Below, in pieces: positions 44,939-53,161 of a stretch of 64,000 nucleotides of DNA. The translations under genes and the position numbers were made by a program. The notes beneath the pieces were generated by a model. The model saw nothing but the letters and a program-made list of their open reading frames with translations, was not told where the DNA came from and searched no databases. Positions within the stretch are counted from its first letter, which is position 1, and each line of letters begins with the position of its first letter. Source of the DNA: Bradyrhizobiaceae bacterium Ga0074131 (GTDB taxonomy: Bacteria; Pseudomonadota; Alphaproteobacteria; Rhizobiales; Xanthobacteraceae); contig LNEC01000008.1 in assembly GCA_001464035.1 (NCBI GenBank), forward strand, positions 1-64,000, given 5' to 3'.

Positions 44939-44975
44939 TTCGCATATAATATGCGAAGCTGCCGCTTTGCAGCTT
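44939..44975. promoter_or_regulatory. Two adjacent inverted repeats before the aminotransferase
   Basis: TTCGCATA-TAA-TATGCGAA (44939-44957) is a perfect 8-bp inverted repeat; AAGCTGC-CGCTTT-GCAGCTT (44956-44975) follows directly, overlapping it by two bases. They fill the 54 bases between the ATPase stop and the aminotransferase start, with the ribosome binding site just after. They could form an RNA switch that tunes translation, or an operator. Confidence 0.5.
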
Positions 44976-44989
44976 GCAGGAGAACTCGC

Positions 44990-45850
44990 TTGGAACAGAT
45001 CGCTTACGTCAACGGTTCGTTTGTGCCGATGTCAGAGGCCAAGGTCTCGATACTCGACCGCGGCTTTCTGTTCGCCGATGGCATCTACGAAGTTGCCGCG
45101 GTGCTCGACGGCAAGCTGATCGACAACGCCTCGCATCTGGCGCGGCTGGAGCGCTCGGTCGGCGAGATCGCGCTGGCATTGCCGGAAACGACCGATCGCA
45201 TCCAGGAAATCCAGCGGGAACTGGTCGCGCGCAATCATCTCGTCAACGGCATGGTCTATCTGGAGGTGACGCGCGGCGCCGATTCCGGGCGCGATTTCGC
45301 GTTTCCCAAAGGAGCCGTCAAGCCGACGTTGGTCATGTTTACCTCGGTCAAGGACATCGTGAATGCGGAATCGGCCAGGACCGGCATCGGCGTGATCACC
45401 GTGCCCGACATTCGCTGGGTCCGGCGCGATATCAAGAGCGTGGCGCTGCTGGCGCAGGTCCTGGCAAAGCAGGCCGCGGCGGAAGCCGGCGCCGGCGAGG
45501 CCTGGATGATCGAGGACGGCAAGGTGACCGAGGGCGGCTCGTCGTCCTGCTTCATCCTGACCCAGGACGACGTGATCGTGACGCGGCAGAATGGTAGCGC
45601 GATTTTGCCGGGCTGCACCCGCAAGGCGGTGGTCGCGCTGGCCGAGGAGCGCCAGTTGCGCGTCGAGGAGCGGCCGTTCACGATCGAGGAAGCGCTGGCC
45701 GCCAAGGAGGCCTTCATCACCAGCGCCACCGTCTTCGTGCAGGCAGTGGTGACGATCGACGGCAGGACGGTGGCCAATGGCAGGCCGGGGCCGATGACCA
45801 ACCGCTTGCGCGAGATCTATGTCGATTTCGCCAAGGCTACCGCGGTGTGA
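44990..45850 (+). CDS. D-amino-acid aminotransferase-like class IV PLP enzyme
   Basis: I chose TTG 44990 because AGGAGA precedes it by 6 bases and the protein then begins EQIAYVNGSFVPMSEAKVSI, exactly where the family starts. The 286-residue protein has the PLP lysine K149 in WVRRDIKSVALLAQVLAKQA and E181 in KVTEGGSSSCFIL, which correspond to K145 and E177 of Bacillus D-amino-acid aminotransferase. It would interconvert D-amino acids and 2-oxo acids in the cytoplasm. It ends the transporter operon. Confidence 0.9.
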   Translation: MEQIAYVNGSFVPMSEAKVSILDRGFLFADGIYEVAAVLDGKLIDNASHLARLERSVGEIALALPETTDRIQEIQRELVARNHLVNGMVYLEVTRGADSGRDFAFPKGAVKPTLVMFTSVKDIVNAESARTGIGVITVPDIRWVRRDIKSVALLAQVLAKQAAAEAGAGEAWMIEDGKVTEGGSSSCFILTQDDVIVTRQNGSAILPGCTRKAVVALAEERQLRVEERPFTIEEALAAKEAFITSATVFVQAVVTIDGRTVANGRPGPMTNRLREIYVDFAKATAV

Positions 45851-45976
45851 GGCTTCGCCCGGGTGCCGCGACAACGTGCTGTCTGGATCGGGTGGCAGCA
45901 GGGTCATAACCTCGCTCCCGCTCCTTCGCTTCGCCGTCAGGTCACGCATCATCCTGTCCCGCGCGGAATCGAATTC

Positions 45977-47161
45977 ATGCTGCAAAAGATCGACGGAAAC
46001 AGTCAAGCGACGTTGGCGCCGCAACGGGTCGCGCCGCTCGATCGCGCGCGGACGCTGGTCATATTGTTGGTGCTTCTGCACCACTCCGTCGTCAACTATA
46101 CGTATTTCGGCAACGGCGACCGCATGCGGTGGCTCGGCTTCGACCTTGTCGTGCTGTTCAACGACAGCTTCTTCATGGCCTTCATGTTCTTTATTTCCGG
46201 ACTGTTCGTCCGGGATAGCCTGGCGCGAAAGGGATCGGCGGTGTTCGTGCGTGATCGCGCCTGGCGGCTGGGGGTACCGTTCCTGCTGTCGGTCTTCGTG
46301 CTGGTGCCGATCGCCTACTATCCGACCTTCCTGCGCTACCACCTGCCAGGAACCACCGACTTCAATTTCCTGCACTTCTGGTGGCGCACGCTCACGGTGG
46401 GGCCATGGCCTTCCGGGCCGGCCTGGTTCTTGTGGGTGCTGCTGGCGCTGGACGTGGTGGCCGCCGCGGTCTGGCTCGCGGTGCCGCGTGGCATCGCGAC
46501 GCTGGGCCAGATCGTGCTTGCGGTGCGCCACCGGCCGGTCGCGGCCTTCGTGGCATTCCTGATGTTTTCGATCGCGGTCTATTTGCCGATGCGGCTGATC
46601 TTTGGCGACGGAAGCTGGCTCGAGCCCGGCGGCTACCCGCTTCCGATCCAGACCAGCCGCATTCTGCTTTACGCCGGTTACTTCTTTGCCGGCATCGGCG
46701 TCGGCGCGGCCGGCCTCCGGGCCGGCCTGCTCGCGGAAGACGGCGAACTGGCGAAACGCTGGCCGCTCTGGCTCGGCTGGGCGCTGCTGTTCTATGCCGC
46801 GATCCTCGTTCTGGTCTATGCCAAATACAACTTGATCGATCTCGGAATGCCGCCGCTCATATGGCGGACCAGTTACGGCCTCGCCTTTGCGATGTTCAGT
46901 GCTGCGATGGTATTCGCCGTGACGGCCGCCCTGCTGCGCTTCGCCAAATCCGGCTGGGGACTGCTCGACATGCTGCGGCCGTCGGCCTATGGCATCTATC
47001 TCCTGCACTATATTTTCATCATCTGGCTGCAATACGCCGTCTACGACTATTCCTGGCCGGCCTTCGCAAAGTTTGCGATTGTATTCGTCGGGACGCTGTC
47101 GATGAGCTGGGCACTGACGGTGGCGTTGCGGCGAATTCCCGTCGTGGCGAGAATGATCTGA
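45977..47161 (+). CDS. Acyltransferase family 3 membrane protein (OpgC/OafA-like)
   Basis: The 394-residue protein has about ten hydrophobic helices. It opens with RVAPLDRARTLVILLVLLHH and FDLVVLFNDSFFMAFMFFIS, FISGLFVRDSL and RDRAWRLGVPFLLS, the classical acyltransferase-3 pattern (LD..R......V...H, F..SGf.....R...Rl..P). These enzymes O-acetylate or O-succinylate sugars of the envelope. ATG 45977 is chosen by homology; upstream the frame is open without similarity. Confidence 0.88.
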   Translation: MLQKIDGNSQATLAPQRVAPLDRARTLVILLVLLHHSVVNYTYFGNGDRMRWLGFDLVVLFNDSFFMAFMFFISGLFVRDSLARKGSAVFVRDRAWRLGVPFLLSVFVLVPIAYYPTFLRYHLPGTTDFNFLHFWWRTLTVGPWPSGPAWFLWVLLALDVVAAAVWLAVPRGIATLGQIVLAVRHRPVAAFVAFLMFSIAVYLPMRLIFGDGSWLEPGGYPLPIQTSRILLYAGYFFAGIGVGAAGLRAGLLAEDGELAKRWPLWLGWALLFYAAILVLVYAKYNLIDLGMPPLIWRTSYGLAFAMFSAAMVFAVTAALLRFAKSGWGLLDMLRPSAYGIYLLHYIFIIWLQYAVYDYSWPAFAKFAIVFVGTLSMSWALTVALRRIPVVARMI

Positions 47162-47188
47162 GGCGCCCGAGGATGTTCTCGAGGCGGC

Positions 47189-47992
47189 TCATGCTTTGGC
47201 GCTGCCAGGCCGCTTCTCCTTGACAAACCTGTTACGCAGCGTGCCGATGCCGGTAATTTCGATCTCGACCACGTCACCGGCCTTGATGTCGGGCGAGGCG
47301 CCGTCGGTGCCCATCCAGATCACGTCGCCCGGCCACAGCGTGAAATACTTGGTCAGCTCGACGATGAACGGCACGACACCAAAGATCATGTCGTTGGTAC
47401 GGAAGCGGCCGGTCTCCCTGCCGTTTACCTTGACGATGGTTTGCATGGCGTCGAGGTCGACATCAGTCTCGATCCACGGTCCCATCGGCTTGAAGGTGTC
47501 GGCGTTCTTGGCGCGCCACAGCCCGCGATCGGCCTTCTGCCAGCTGCGCTCACTGACGTCGTTGCCGATGGTGTAGCCGAACACGCAGGACATCGCGTCG
47601 GCTTCAGAAAGATGCTTTGCCTTCCTGCCGATCACCACGACCAGTTCCCCCTCGTAGTGGACTTTCTCGGTGGCGGTCGCCGGGATCACCACGTCCTCGT
47701 CATGCGCGATCAGCGCGTTCTGGGCGCGATAGCCGATCTCGGGTCGATCGGGCACGTTCGGAACCGTGCCAGCCTTGTCGGCAGCTTCCTTGAGATGCTG
47801 GAGGTAATTGAGGCCGACGCAATAGAAGGTGCGCGGCATCACCGGCAGTTCGATCTTCACGTCCGCGAGCGCATGGATGTGCGGTGTGCGCTGCCATTCA
47901 CCGAAGGGGTCGCCGCTGACCGCGATGACGCGGTTACCTTCCACGATGCCCCAGGATGTCTGCCCCGCAGCGGTGAATTTGAGCCAGCGCAT
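47189..47992 (-). CDS. Fumarylacetoacetate hydrolase (FAH) family protein
   Basis: The 267-residue protein has TFYCVGLNYLQHLKEAADK, the metal site HYEGELVVVIGRKAKHLSEA (E-x-E), and FGYTIGNDVSERSWQKADRG, all FAH signatures. Such enzymes hydrolyse or decarboxylate 2,4-dioxo acids or hydrate dienoates in aromatic breakdown. It lies 3 bases after the LLM monooxygenase stop on the same strand, so they form one unit with the dehydrogenase further upstream. Confidence 0.93.
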   Translation of the reverse strand: MRWLKFTAAGQTSWGIVEGNRVIAVSGDPFGEWQRTPHIHALADVKIELPVMPRTFYCVGLNYLQHLKEAADKAGTVPNVPDRPEIGYRAQNALIAHDEDVVIPATATEKVHYEGELVVVIGRKAKHLSEADAMSCVFGYTIGNDVSERSWQKADRGLWRAKNADTFKPMGPWIETDVDLDAMQTIVKVNGRETGRFRTNDMIFGVVPFIVELTKYFTLWPGDVIWMGTDGASPDIKAGDVVEIEITGIGTLRNRFVKEKRPGSAKA

Positions 47993-47995
47993 GAT

Positions 47996-49372
47996 CTATC
48001 CTTCTTGCTCCGCCGCGATCCGCGGTCGGGTTTTCCATGCGCCGGCGGCCGGACGCCGCAGGCCGAGATTTTCGCGCAGCGTCTTGCCGGCGTAATCTTT
48101 GTGAAACAGCCCGCGGCGCTGCAATTCCGGGACGACGTGTCGGACGAAGTCCGTGTAGGAGCCGGGCACGTAAGTGGCCGCGATGACGAAGCCGTCGCAG
48201 CCGCCGCCGGTAAACATTTGCTCGAGCGTATCGGCGATTTCCCTGGGCCCGCCGACGATCGCATCCGCGGTCTGGCCGCGACCGCTGAAGGTGACGAAAT
48301 CCCGCGCGCTGGGATTGGTCTTGCCCGAGGTTTTCAGCACGCCATCGCGGATGCCGAGAATGCCCTGCATGCCCTGCAGTTCCTCCGTGGTCAGCGGCTC
48401 GTCGATGCCCTTGGAGGCAAAATCGTAGTTCAGCCCTTCCGACAGCAGCGACAGCGCATCGATCTCCAGCGGCAGCTTTTCGATCAGCGCCATTTTGTCT
48501 TCGGCCTCGGCTTTGGTCGCGCCGCATACCGGCGTCGTCAGATTGCAGAGGAAGATCTGCTCGGGATCGCGGCCGGCCCTGGCGGCCTCGTTCTTGATGG
48601 CGTCGTAGCCCTGTTTGGCGCCGGCCATATTGCGCGCCGCCGTGAAAATCACCTCGCCCCAGCGCCCCGCGAAGCGCTGTCCGCGGCCGCTGGCGCCGGC
48701 CTGAATGAGAACGGGATGGCCTTGGGCCGAGCGCGGCACCGTGAACGGCCCGCGCGACTTGAAGAACCGGCCCCTGTGATCGAGCCGCTTGACCTTGTCG
48801 GGATCGGCAAACCGGCCGCTGGCCTTGTCGACGATCAGCGCACCGTCCTCCCAGGAATCCCAGTGGCCGAGCACCACCTCCATGAACTCGTCGGCGCGGT
48901 CGTAGCGGAAATCGTGGTCGAGATGGGCGTCCTTCCCCATATTGTGGGCTTCGCCGTCGTTCACGGAGGTAACGACGTTCCAGGCGGCGCGACCGTCGGT
49001 CATCAAGTCGAGGGTCGCGAACCTGCGGGCGACGTCGAACGGTTCATAATAGGTGGTCGAGCAGGTCGATGCGAGGCCGAGCTTCTCGGTCGCCATGCCC
49101 ATGGCTGTCAACACCACGATCGGATCCATCTTGACGCAGCGGATGCCGTACTCGACGGTGTGGGCGTGGTCGTTGCCGTAGCGGTCCGGCATCGCCAGCC
49201 GATCGTCGAAGAACGCCATATGGAATTTGCCGGATTCCAGTATCCGGCCGATCTCCTGATAGTAGTCCGCCGACATCGAATCGTCGCGCGATTCCGGATG
49301 TCGCCACGAGCTCGGCAGATTGGTGCAGTTCTGCGCCTGCAGGAATCCGACCATCACCATTTGCCGTGTCAT
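47996..49372 (-). CDS. LLM-class flavin-dependent monooxygenase (second copy)
   Basis: The 458-residue protein has MVMVGFLQAQNCTNLPSSWR, then ESGKFHMAFFDDRLAMPDRY, VARRFATLDLMTDGRAAWNV and VTSVNDGEAHNMGKDAHLDH. It is of the same NtaA/SnaA/DszA type as 33674-35071, but the N-terminus differs (longer soluble loop and no VAHQSPG). No flavin reductase lies nearby. It sits between the FAH gene and the Ldh-type gene, so all three may act on one substrate. Confidence 0.92.
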   Translation of the reverse strand: MTRQMVMVGFLQAQNCTNLPSSWRHPESRDDSMSADYYQEIGRILESGKFHMAFFDDRLAMPDRYGNDHAHTVEYGIRCVKMDPIVVLTAMGMATEKLGLASTCSTTYYEPFDVARRFATLDLMTDGRAAWNVVTSVNDGEAHNMGKDAHLDHDFRYDRADEFMEVVLGHWDSWEDGALIVDKASGRFADPDKVKRLDHRGRFFKSRGPFTVPRSAQGHPVLIQAGASGRGQRFAGRWGEVIFTAARNMAGAKQGYDAIKNEAARAGRDPEQIFLCNLTTPVCGATKAEAEDKMALIEKLPLEIDALSLLSEGLNYDFASKGIDEPLTTEELQGMQGILGIRDGVLKTSGKTNPSARDFVTFSGRGQTADAIVGGPREIADTLEQMFTGGGCDGFVIAATYVPGSYTDFVRHVVPELQRRGLFHKDYAGKTLRENLGLRRPAAGAWKTRPRIAAEQEG

Positions 49373-49403
49373 GCCGTTCTCCCTGTGCCGGATGAAGCAG
49401 ATC

Positions 49404-50456
49404 TCATGCGAGATCGAGCTCGGCGGCCAGTTTGTAGTCGCCCGCCAGCGCGCGCAATTTTTCCCACGTGGCGTCCTCGATTTCGATACCGGCGACCTTG
49501 CGCTGCTGCTCCCGGATGTACTCGACCTCGCCCGGATAGAACACGCCGTTGGAGCCTTCGGCAGGTGGCGTCGCCTTGAGATAGTGCGCGAACTCGGCGA
49601 CTTCCTTCCTGAAATCCTTCAGCGGACGGAACGCCGCGACGTTGAACACCGCCATGAAGCAACCGTCATTATGCCGCCCGGTCGGCTCGACGCCGAAGCC
49701 GAGGCCGGTGAGCAGTCCGCACAACACCTCGACCATCGCAGCCAGGCCCGACCCCTTGTAGCCTTCGGTGCCGCCGAGCGGCAGCAGCGCGCCGCCGTTG
49801 CGGAACTGGGTGGGATCGGTGGTCTGCCGTCCTTCGCCATCGATGATCCAGCCGGTCGGAATTTCTTCGCCGCGCACGGCGGCGAGCTGGATCTTTCCGG
49901 CCGCCACCGCCGAGGTCGCCATATCCAGGTAGAACGGCGCCTCCAGGTCCGAGGGCACCGCGATCGAGATCGGGTTGGTGCCGAGCCTGGCCTCGCGACC
50001 GCCGAACGGAACAACGTGTTTGGGCGAACGGCCGGAATCGGCGGTGGCAAGTCCGATCATGCCCTCCCGCATCGCCATCATGGGATAGGCGGCGAGCCGG
50101 CCGACATGGCTCTGGCGGACCACGGTGCAGGCGGCTACGTTGGCGGTTTTCGCCTTTTCAATGGTCAGGGCCATCGCCCTGGCGTTGACGTGAAATCCAA
50201 AACCCCAATGGCCATCGATCACCGTCGTGGTCGGCGATTGCTGTATAATGGTCCATTTCGCACCGGGGACGATATGCCCGGCCCTGATGCGGTCGATATA
50301 GGTCGGAATCGCGATCACGCCGTGCGAGTCGTGGCCGGCCAGGTTGGCGTTGACGCAGCCGATCGCCACCGCGTCGGCTTCCTCGTCCGACGCGCCGGCG
50401 GCCTTGAGCAGCGCGGCAGCGATGCGCGCCAGACGGTCGGCTTGGACGATCGGCAT
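49404..50456 (-). CDS. Ldh-type (YlbC/YiaK-like) malate/L-lactate dehydrogenase family enzyme
   Basis: The 350-residue protein has LLKAAGASDEEADAVAIGCV, then GHDSHGVIAIPTYIDRIRAG, the catalytic-His region of the Ldh_2 family. VPFGGREARLGTNPISIAVP and GYKGSGLAAMVEVLCGLLTG bind NAD(P). These enzymes reduce 2-oxo acids or imines such as piperideine-2-carboxylate. First gene of the 50456-47189 operon. Confidence 0.92.
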   Translation of the reverse strand: MPIVQADRLARIAAALLKAAGASDEEADAVAIGCVNANLAGHDSHGVIAIPTYIDRIRAGHIVPGAKWTIIQQSPTTTVIDGHWGFGFHVNARAMALTIEKAKTANVAACTVVRQSHVGRLAAYPMMAMREGMIGLATADSGRSPKHVVPFGGREARLGTNPISIAVPSDLEAPFYLDMATSAVAAGKIQLAAVRGEEIPTGWIIDGEGRQTTDPTQFRNGGALLPLGGTEGYKGSGLAAMVEVLCGLLTGLGFGVEPTGRHNDGCFMAVFNVAAFRPLKDFRKEVAEFAHYLKATPPAEGSNGVFYPGEVEYIREQQRKVAGIEIEDATWEKLRALAGDYKLAAELDLA

Positions 50457-50693
50457 GGATCCTCTTAGACGCCCGCGCGAGGCGGTTCTTGGTTGTTGTC
50501 GGACCGCATGGTTTCAAAGTGATCGCGCGATGGCAATGACCCACCCTGAACTCTTGCGATGACCAGTTTCTGAACTGGAAGAAGTTATTAGGTGCAATGC
50601 AACGTAAGCTGCCCGTCGTTTCGCGGTTTATCTGCAGGCGGCTGCCGCGGCAGCCGGTGAGCATCGCGAAGCCCGGCCGACGTCGAGACGAGC

Positions 50694-50987
50694 CTATGGC
50701 GGATCGGAATTCACGGGTTTGCGTGGGAAATGATCGGGCCACGGCAGCGCGGTCTGGCCCGCGAGGGATTCGAGAAAAACCCTTGCGCCATCGCCGTAGG
50801 TGGCGCCGGCCGGCAGCCCCAGACTAGTGCGACACGCGTCCGGCAGCGGGTCTTGCAGGCAGAGCACCTCGAATGCCGGACCCCACCACCAGCCCGGTGC
50901 CGCCGATCGCTCGTCTTCGGGCACCCCGCGCCAGCGGACGAACTCATCCACGATGCGGGCGAACTGCAGGTTAGCGGCTCGAAGCAC
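50694..50987 (-). CDS. Small hypothetical protein
   Basis: The 97-residue protein reads LRAANLQFARIVDEFVRWRG, then SAAPGWWWGPAFEVLCLQDP and LPDACRTSLGLPAGATYGDG. It has a good amphipathic helix at the start, a Trp-rich turn and no hydrophobic segment, so it is probably soluble. I do not recognise it. Codon use fits the neighbouring genes. Confidence 0.6.
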   Translation of the reverse strand: MLRAANLQFARIVDEFVRWRGVPEDERSAAPGWWWGPAFEVLCLQDPLPDACRTSLGLPAGATYGDGARVFLESLAGQTALPWPDHFPRKPVNSDPP

Positions 50988-51032
50988 GGCTCCCCCTGAT
51001 CGCGATGGTCTCTCGATGGCTGAGACGATTGG

Positions 51033-51272
51033 TCATTGGCGCCCGTGCTCCCAATGCGCGGTGACGTCCGCTCCGGACCTGTTCAGATGCACGTGCTGAT
51101 CGACATGATCCACCCACGATACCGGAATGAAGTGATGGTGCTGTCCATCCGGCGAGCTTTGCTTGGTCAGCTTGATCTTGTCAGTGCCTTCGAGATGATC
51201 GACTTTGCCGACGGTCTTCTTGTCGGAGGAAATCACGTCCATGTGCTCCTTGATCTGCGAGGTGTCGGTCAT
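51033..51272 (-). CDS. DUF2171 protein
   Basis: The 79-residue protein (MTDTSQIKEHMDVISSDKKT, then VGKVDHLEGTDKIKLTKQSS and FIPVSWVDHVDQHVHLNRSG) matches DUF2171, a small PRC-barrel-like family of Alphaproteobacteria with the pattern H..V.S.DG..VG.VD...G..IKL. Its function is unknown, though such proteins are often stress-linked. It stands alone. Confidence 0.85.
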   Translation of the reverse strand: MTDTSQIKEHMDVISSDKKTVGKVDHLEGTDKIKLTKQSSPDGQHHHFIPVSWVDHVDQHVHLNRSGADVTAHWEHGRQ

Positions 51273-51330
51273 CTCTCATCTCCCGGCGTGAATGAAGAGT
51301 TGAGAACGCCCCACCTTGCATAAAGTTGCT

Positions 51331-52353
51331 TCAGCGACCTGAGTTCACTTCGCAGGAACGAACTGTCTTCGGCGGATGAGCCTTGCGATGCCACGCCCAT
51401 GCGGTCCGTATGATGGTTGGCAGATCCGAATGCGCGGTGCGGAATTTCAACGTCTGGCGGGCCGCGGTGGGGTCGGCGACCAGATAGGTCGGATCGCCTG
51501 ATCGCCGCGGCCTGACGACCTGGGGCACGGCGCGGCCGGTTTCGGCCGCGATCGCGCCGAGAACCTCGCGCACCGAATAGCCGGTGCCGGTGCCGAGGTT
51601 GAAGACGCCGCCGCCATGCCCCTGCAGCAGCAGCTGGAGCGCCTGGACATGGGCGGCGGCAAGATCGGTGACGTGGATGTAGTCGCGGATCGCGGTGCCG
51701 TCGGGCGTGTCGTAATCGTCGCCGAACACCGCAAAATCGGGCACGTGGCCCTGCAGCGCCATCATGGCGCGGGGAATGAGATGGGTTTCGTTGTCGCGCA
51801 GTTCGCCGATGCCGCCGGAGGGGTCGGCGCCGCTGGCATTGAAATAGCGCAGCGCGAACGAGCCAAGTCCATAAGCGCCGCGATAGTCGGCGAGCACGCG
51901 CTCGACCATCAACTTCGAGGCGCCGTAGGGATTGATCGGCGCGCAGGCGTAGCTTTCGGGCAGGGCCTTGCTGTCGGCGTTGCCGTAGACCGCGCCGGTC
52001 GAGGAGAATACCAGGCGATTGCAGCCGGCGTCGCGCATCGTTTGCAGCAGCGACAGCGTGCCGGCCAGATTGTTGGCGTAGTATTTCTGCGGATCGACGA
52101 CGGACTCTCCGACCAGGCTCGATGCTGCGAAGTGCATCACCGCGACGATCTCGTGCTGCGCGAAGGCCTGCGCCAGCTTTGCCTTGTCGGCGAGGTCGCC
52201 GGTCACGAGCGAGCCGGTGACGAAATCGCGATGGCCGGTGGAAAAATTGTCGAAAACCACAGGGTGATATCCCGCCGCCGCCAGCGCCCTGCAGCAATGC
52301 GAGCCGATGTAGCCCGCGCCGCCAGTCACCAGGATGGCCGGACCGTCGTTCAT
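51331..52353 (-). CDS. galE: UDP-glucose 4-epimerase GalE
   Basis: ATG 52353 gives 340 residues (an open frame continues upstream without homology). The NAD site ILVTGGAGYIGSHCCRALAA (about 6-25), MHFAASSLVGESV, the catalytic S-x-Y-x3-K in FSSTGAVYG and NPYGASKLMVERVLADY, and RYFNASGADPSGGIGE are standard for GalE. It interconverts UDP-glucose and UDP-galactose for polysaccharide synthesis. It begins 1 base after the WecG-like gene ends. Confidence 0.95.
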   Translation of the reverse strand: MNDGPAILVTGGAGYIGSHCCRALAAAGYHPVVFDNFSTGHRDFVTGSLVTGDLADKAKLAQAFAQHEIVAVMHFAASSLVGESVVDPQKYYANNLAGTLSLLQTMRDAGCNRLVFSSTGAVYGNADSKALPESYACAPINPYGASKLMVERVLADYRGAYGLGSFALRYFNASGADPSGGIGELRDNETHLIPRAMMALQGHVPDFAVFGDDYDTPDGTAIRDYIHVTDLAAAHVQALQLLLQGHGGGVFNLGTGTGYSVREVLGAIAAETGRAVPQVVRPRRSGDPTYLVADPTAARQTLKFRTAHSDLPTIIRTAWAWHRKAHPPKTVRSCEVNSGR

Positions 52354-52354
52354 T

Positions 52355-53161
52355 TCAGCGTCCCGGCGTCCGGCTGTTGTTGAACAGGAGATAGAGGGCG
52401 CGCGGGTTGGTGGTGAGATAGCGCCAAAACAGCCGGCGCGGTTCCAGCCAGATCCGCCAGGCCCATTCGAGTCCCATCTTCTGCATCCATTGCGGCGCGC
52501 GTGCCCGGCTGCCCGACAGGAAGTTGAACAGTCCGCCCGAGGTCTTGATGACGCCGACGTTGAACAGCCGCGGCGTGAATTCCTCGACAAATGCCTGCTC
52601 GTAGGGAACGCCGAGTGCGACCCACAGATAATCCGGCGCCAGGGCGTTGATCTCGTCGACCTTGTCCCGCAGCGCGTCGCCTTTCAGGTAGCCGTGGGAA
52701 TTCCCGACGATCTGCAGGTCCGGGTACGTTTTCCGGACATTGGCGACGGCGGCGGCGTTTTCGGCTTCATCGGCGCCGAACAGATAGAAGGTCAGCCGCG
52801 CCGCGGCGGCCTTGCGGGCCACCGTATGAAAAAGATCGGTGGTTGCGACCCGCTCCGGCAGCGGCATCGGCGACTTGAAGCGCGACACGGTGACCAGCGG
52901 CTGGCCGTCGGCGTTGATCAGGTCGGCGGCGCGGAACAGCCGGTCGGTCATCGGTTCGGTCGAACAGCGCGCCAGCACCTCGCCATTGGCCGAGGTCAGA
53001 TACAGCGGACGATCGAGCCGGCGTTGCGGAAACACCATCTCGATCATGAAGTTCGCGGTCTGCTCGATGTCGAGGACGGCGAGCCGCAGCCCGCCCAGCG
53101 AGATCCGCGGCACGCCCGCGGTGGCGGCCCTTCCCGCGGGATTTACACGGCGCTCAAGCAT
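52355..53161 (-). CDS. WecG/TagA/CpsF family glycosyltransferase
   Basis: ATG 53161 overlaps the wzc-like gene by 8 bases and gives 268 residues. LYLTSANGEVLARCSTEPMT, then INADGQPLVTVSRFKSP with the catalytic Asp, and YLWVALGVPYEQAFVEEFTP are the WecG/TagA signatures. The family transfers ManNAc(A)- or Glc-type residues to a lipid-linked sugar. The C-terminus (LEWAWRIWLEPRRLFWRYLT) is the membrane-binding part of the family. Confidence 0.9.
   Translation of the reverse strand: MLERRVNPAGRAATAGVPRISLGGLRLAVLDIEQTANFMIEMVFPQRRLDRPLYLTSANGEVLARCSTEPMTDRLFRAADLINADGQPLVTVSRFKSPMPLPERVATTDLFHTVARKAAAARLTFYLFGADEAENAAAVANVRKTYPDLQIVGNSHGYLKGDALRDKVDEINALAPDYLWVALGVPYEQAFVEEFTPRLFNVGVIKTSGGLFNFLSGSRARAPQWMQKMGLEWAWRIWLEPRRLFWRYLTTNPRALYLLFNNSRTPGR

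Noticed and set aside
45032..47032. A 666-codon reverse frame under the aminotransferase and acyltransferase genes
   Set aside because: Antisense to two genes with clear family motifs; arginine- and histidine-rich shadow.
47441..49579. A 712-codon forward frame opposite the FAH and LLM genes
   Set aside because: Antisense shadow of two well-recognised reverse-strand enzymes.
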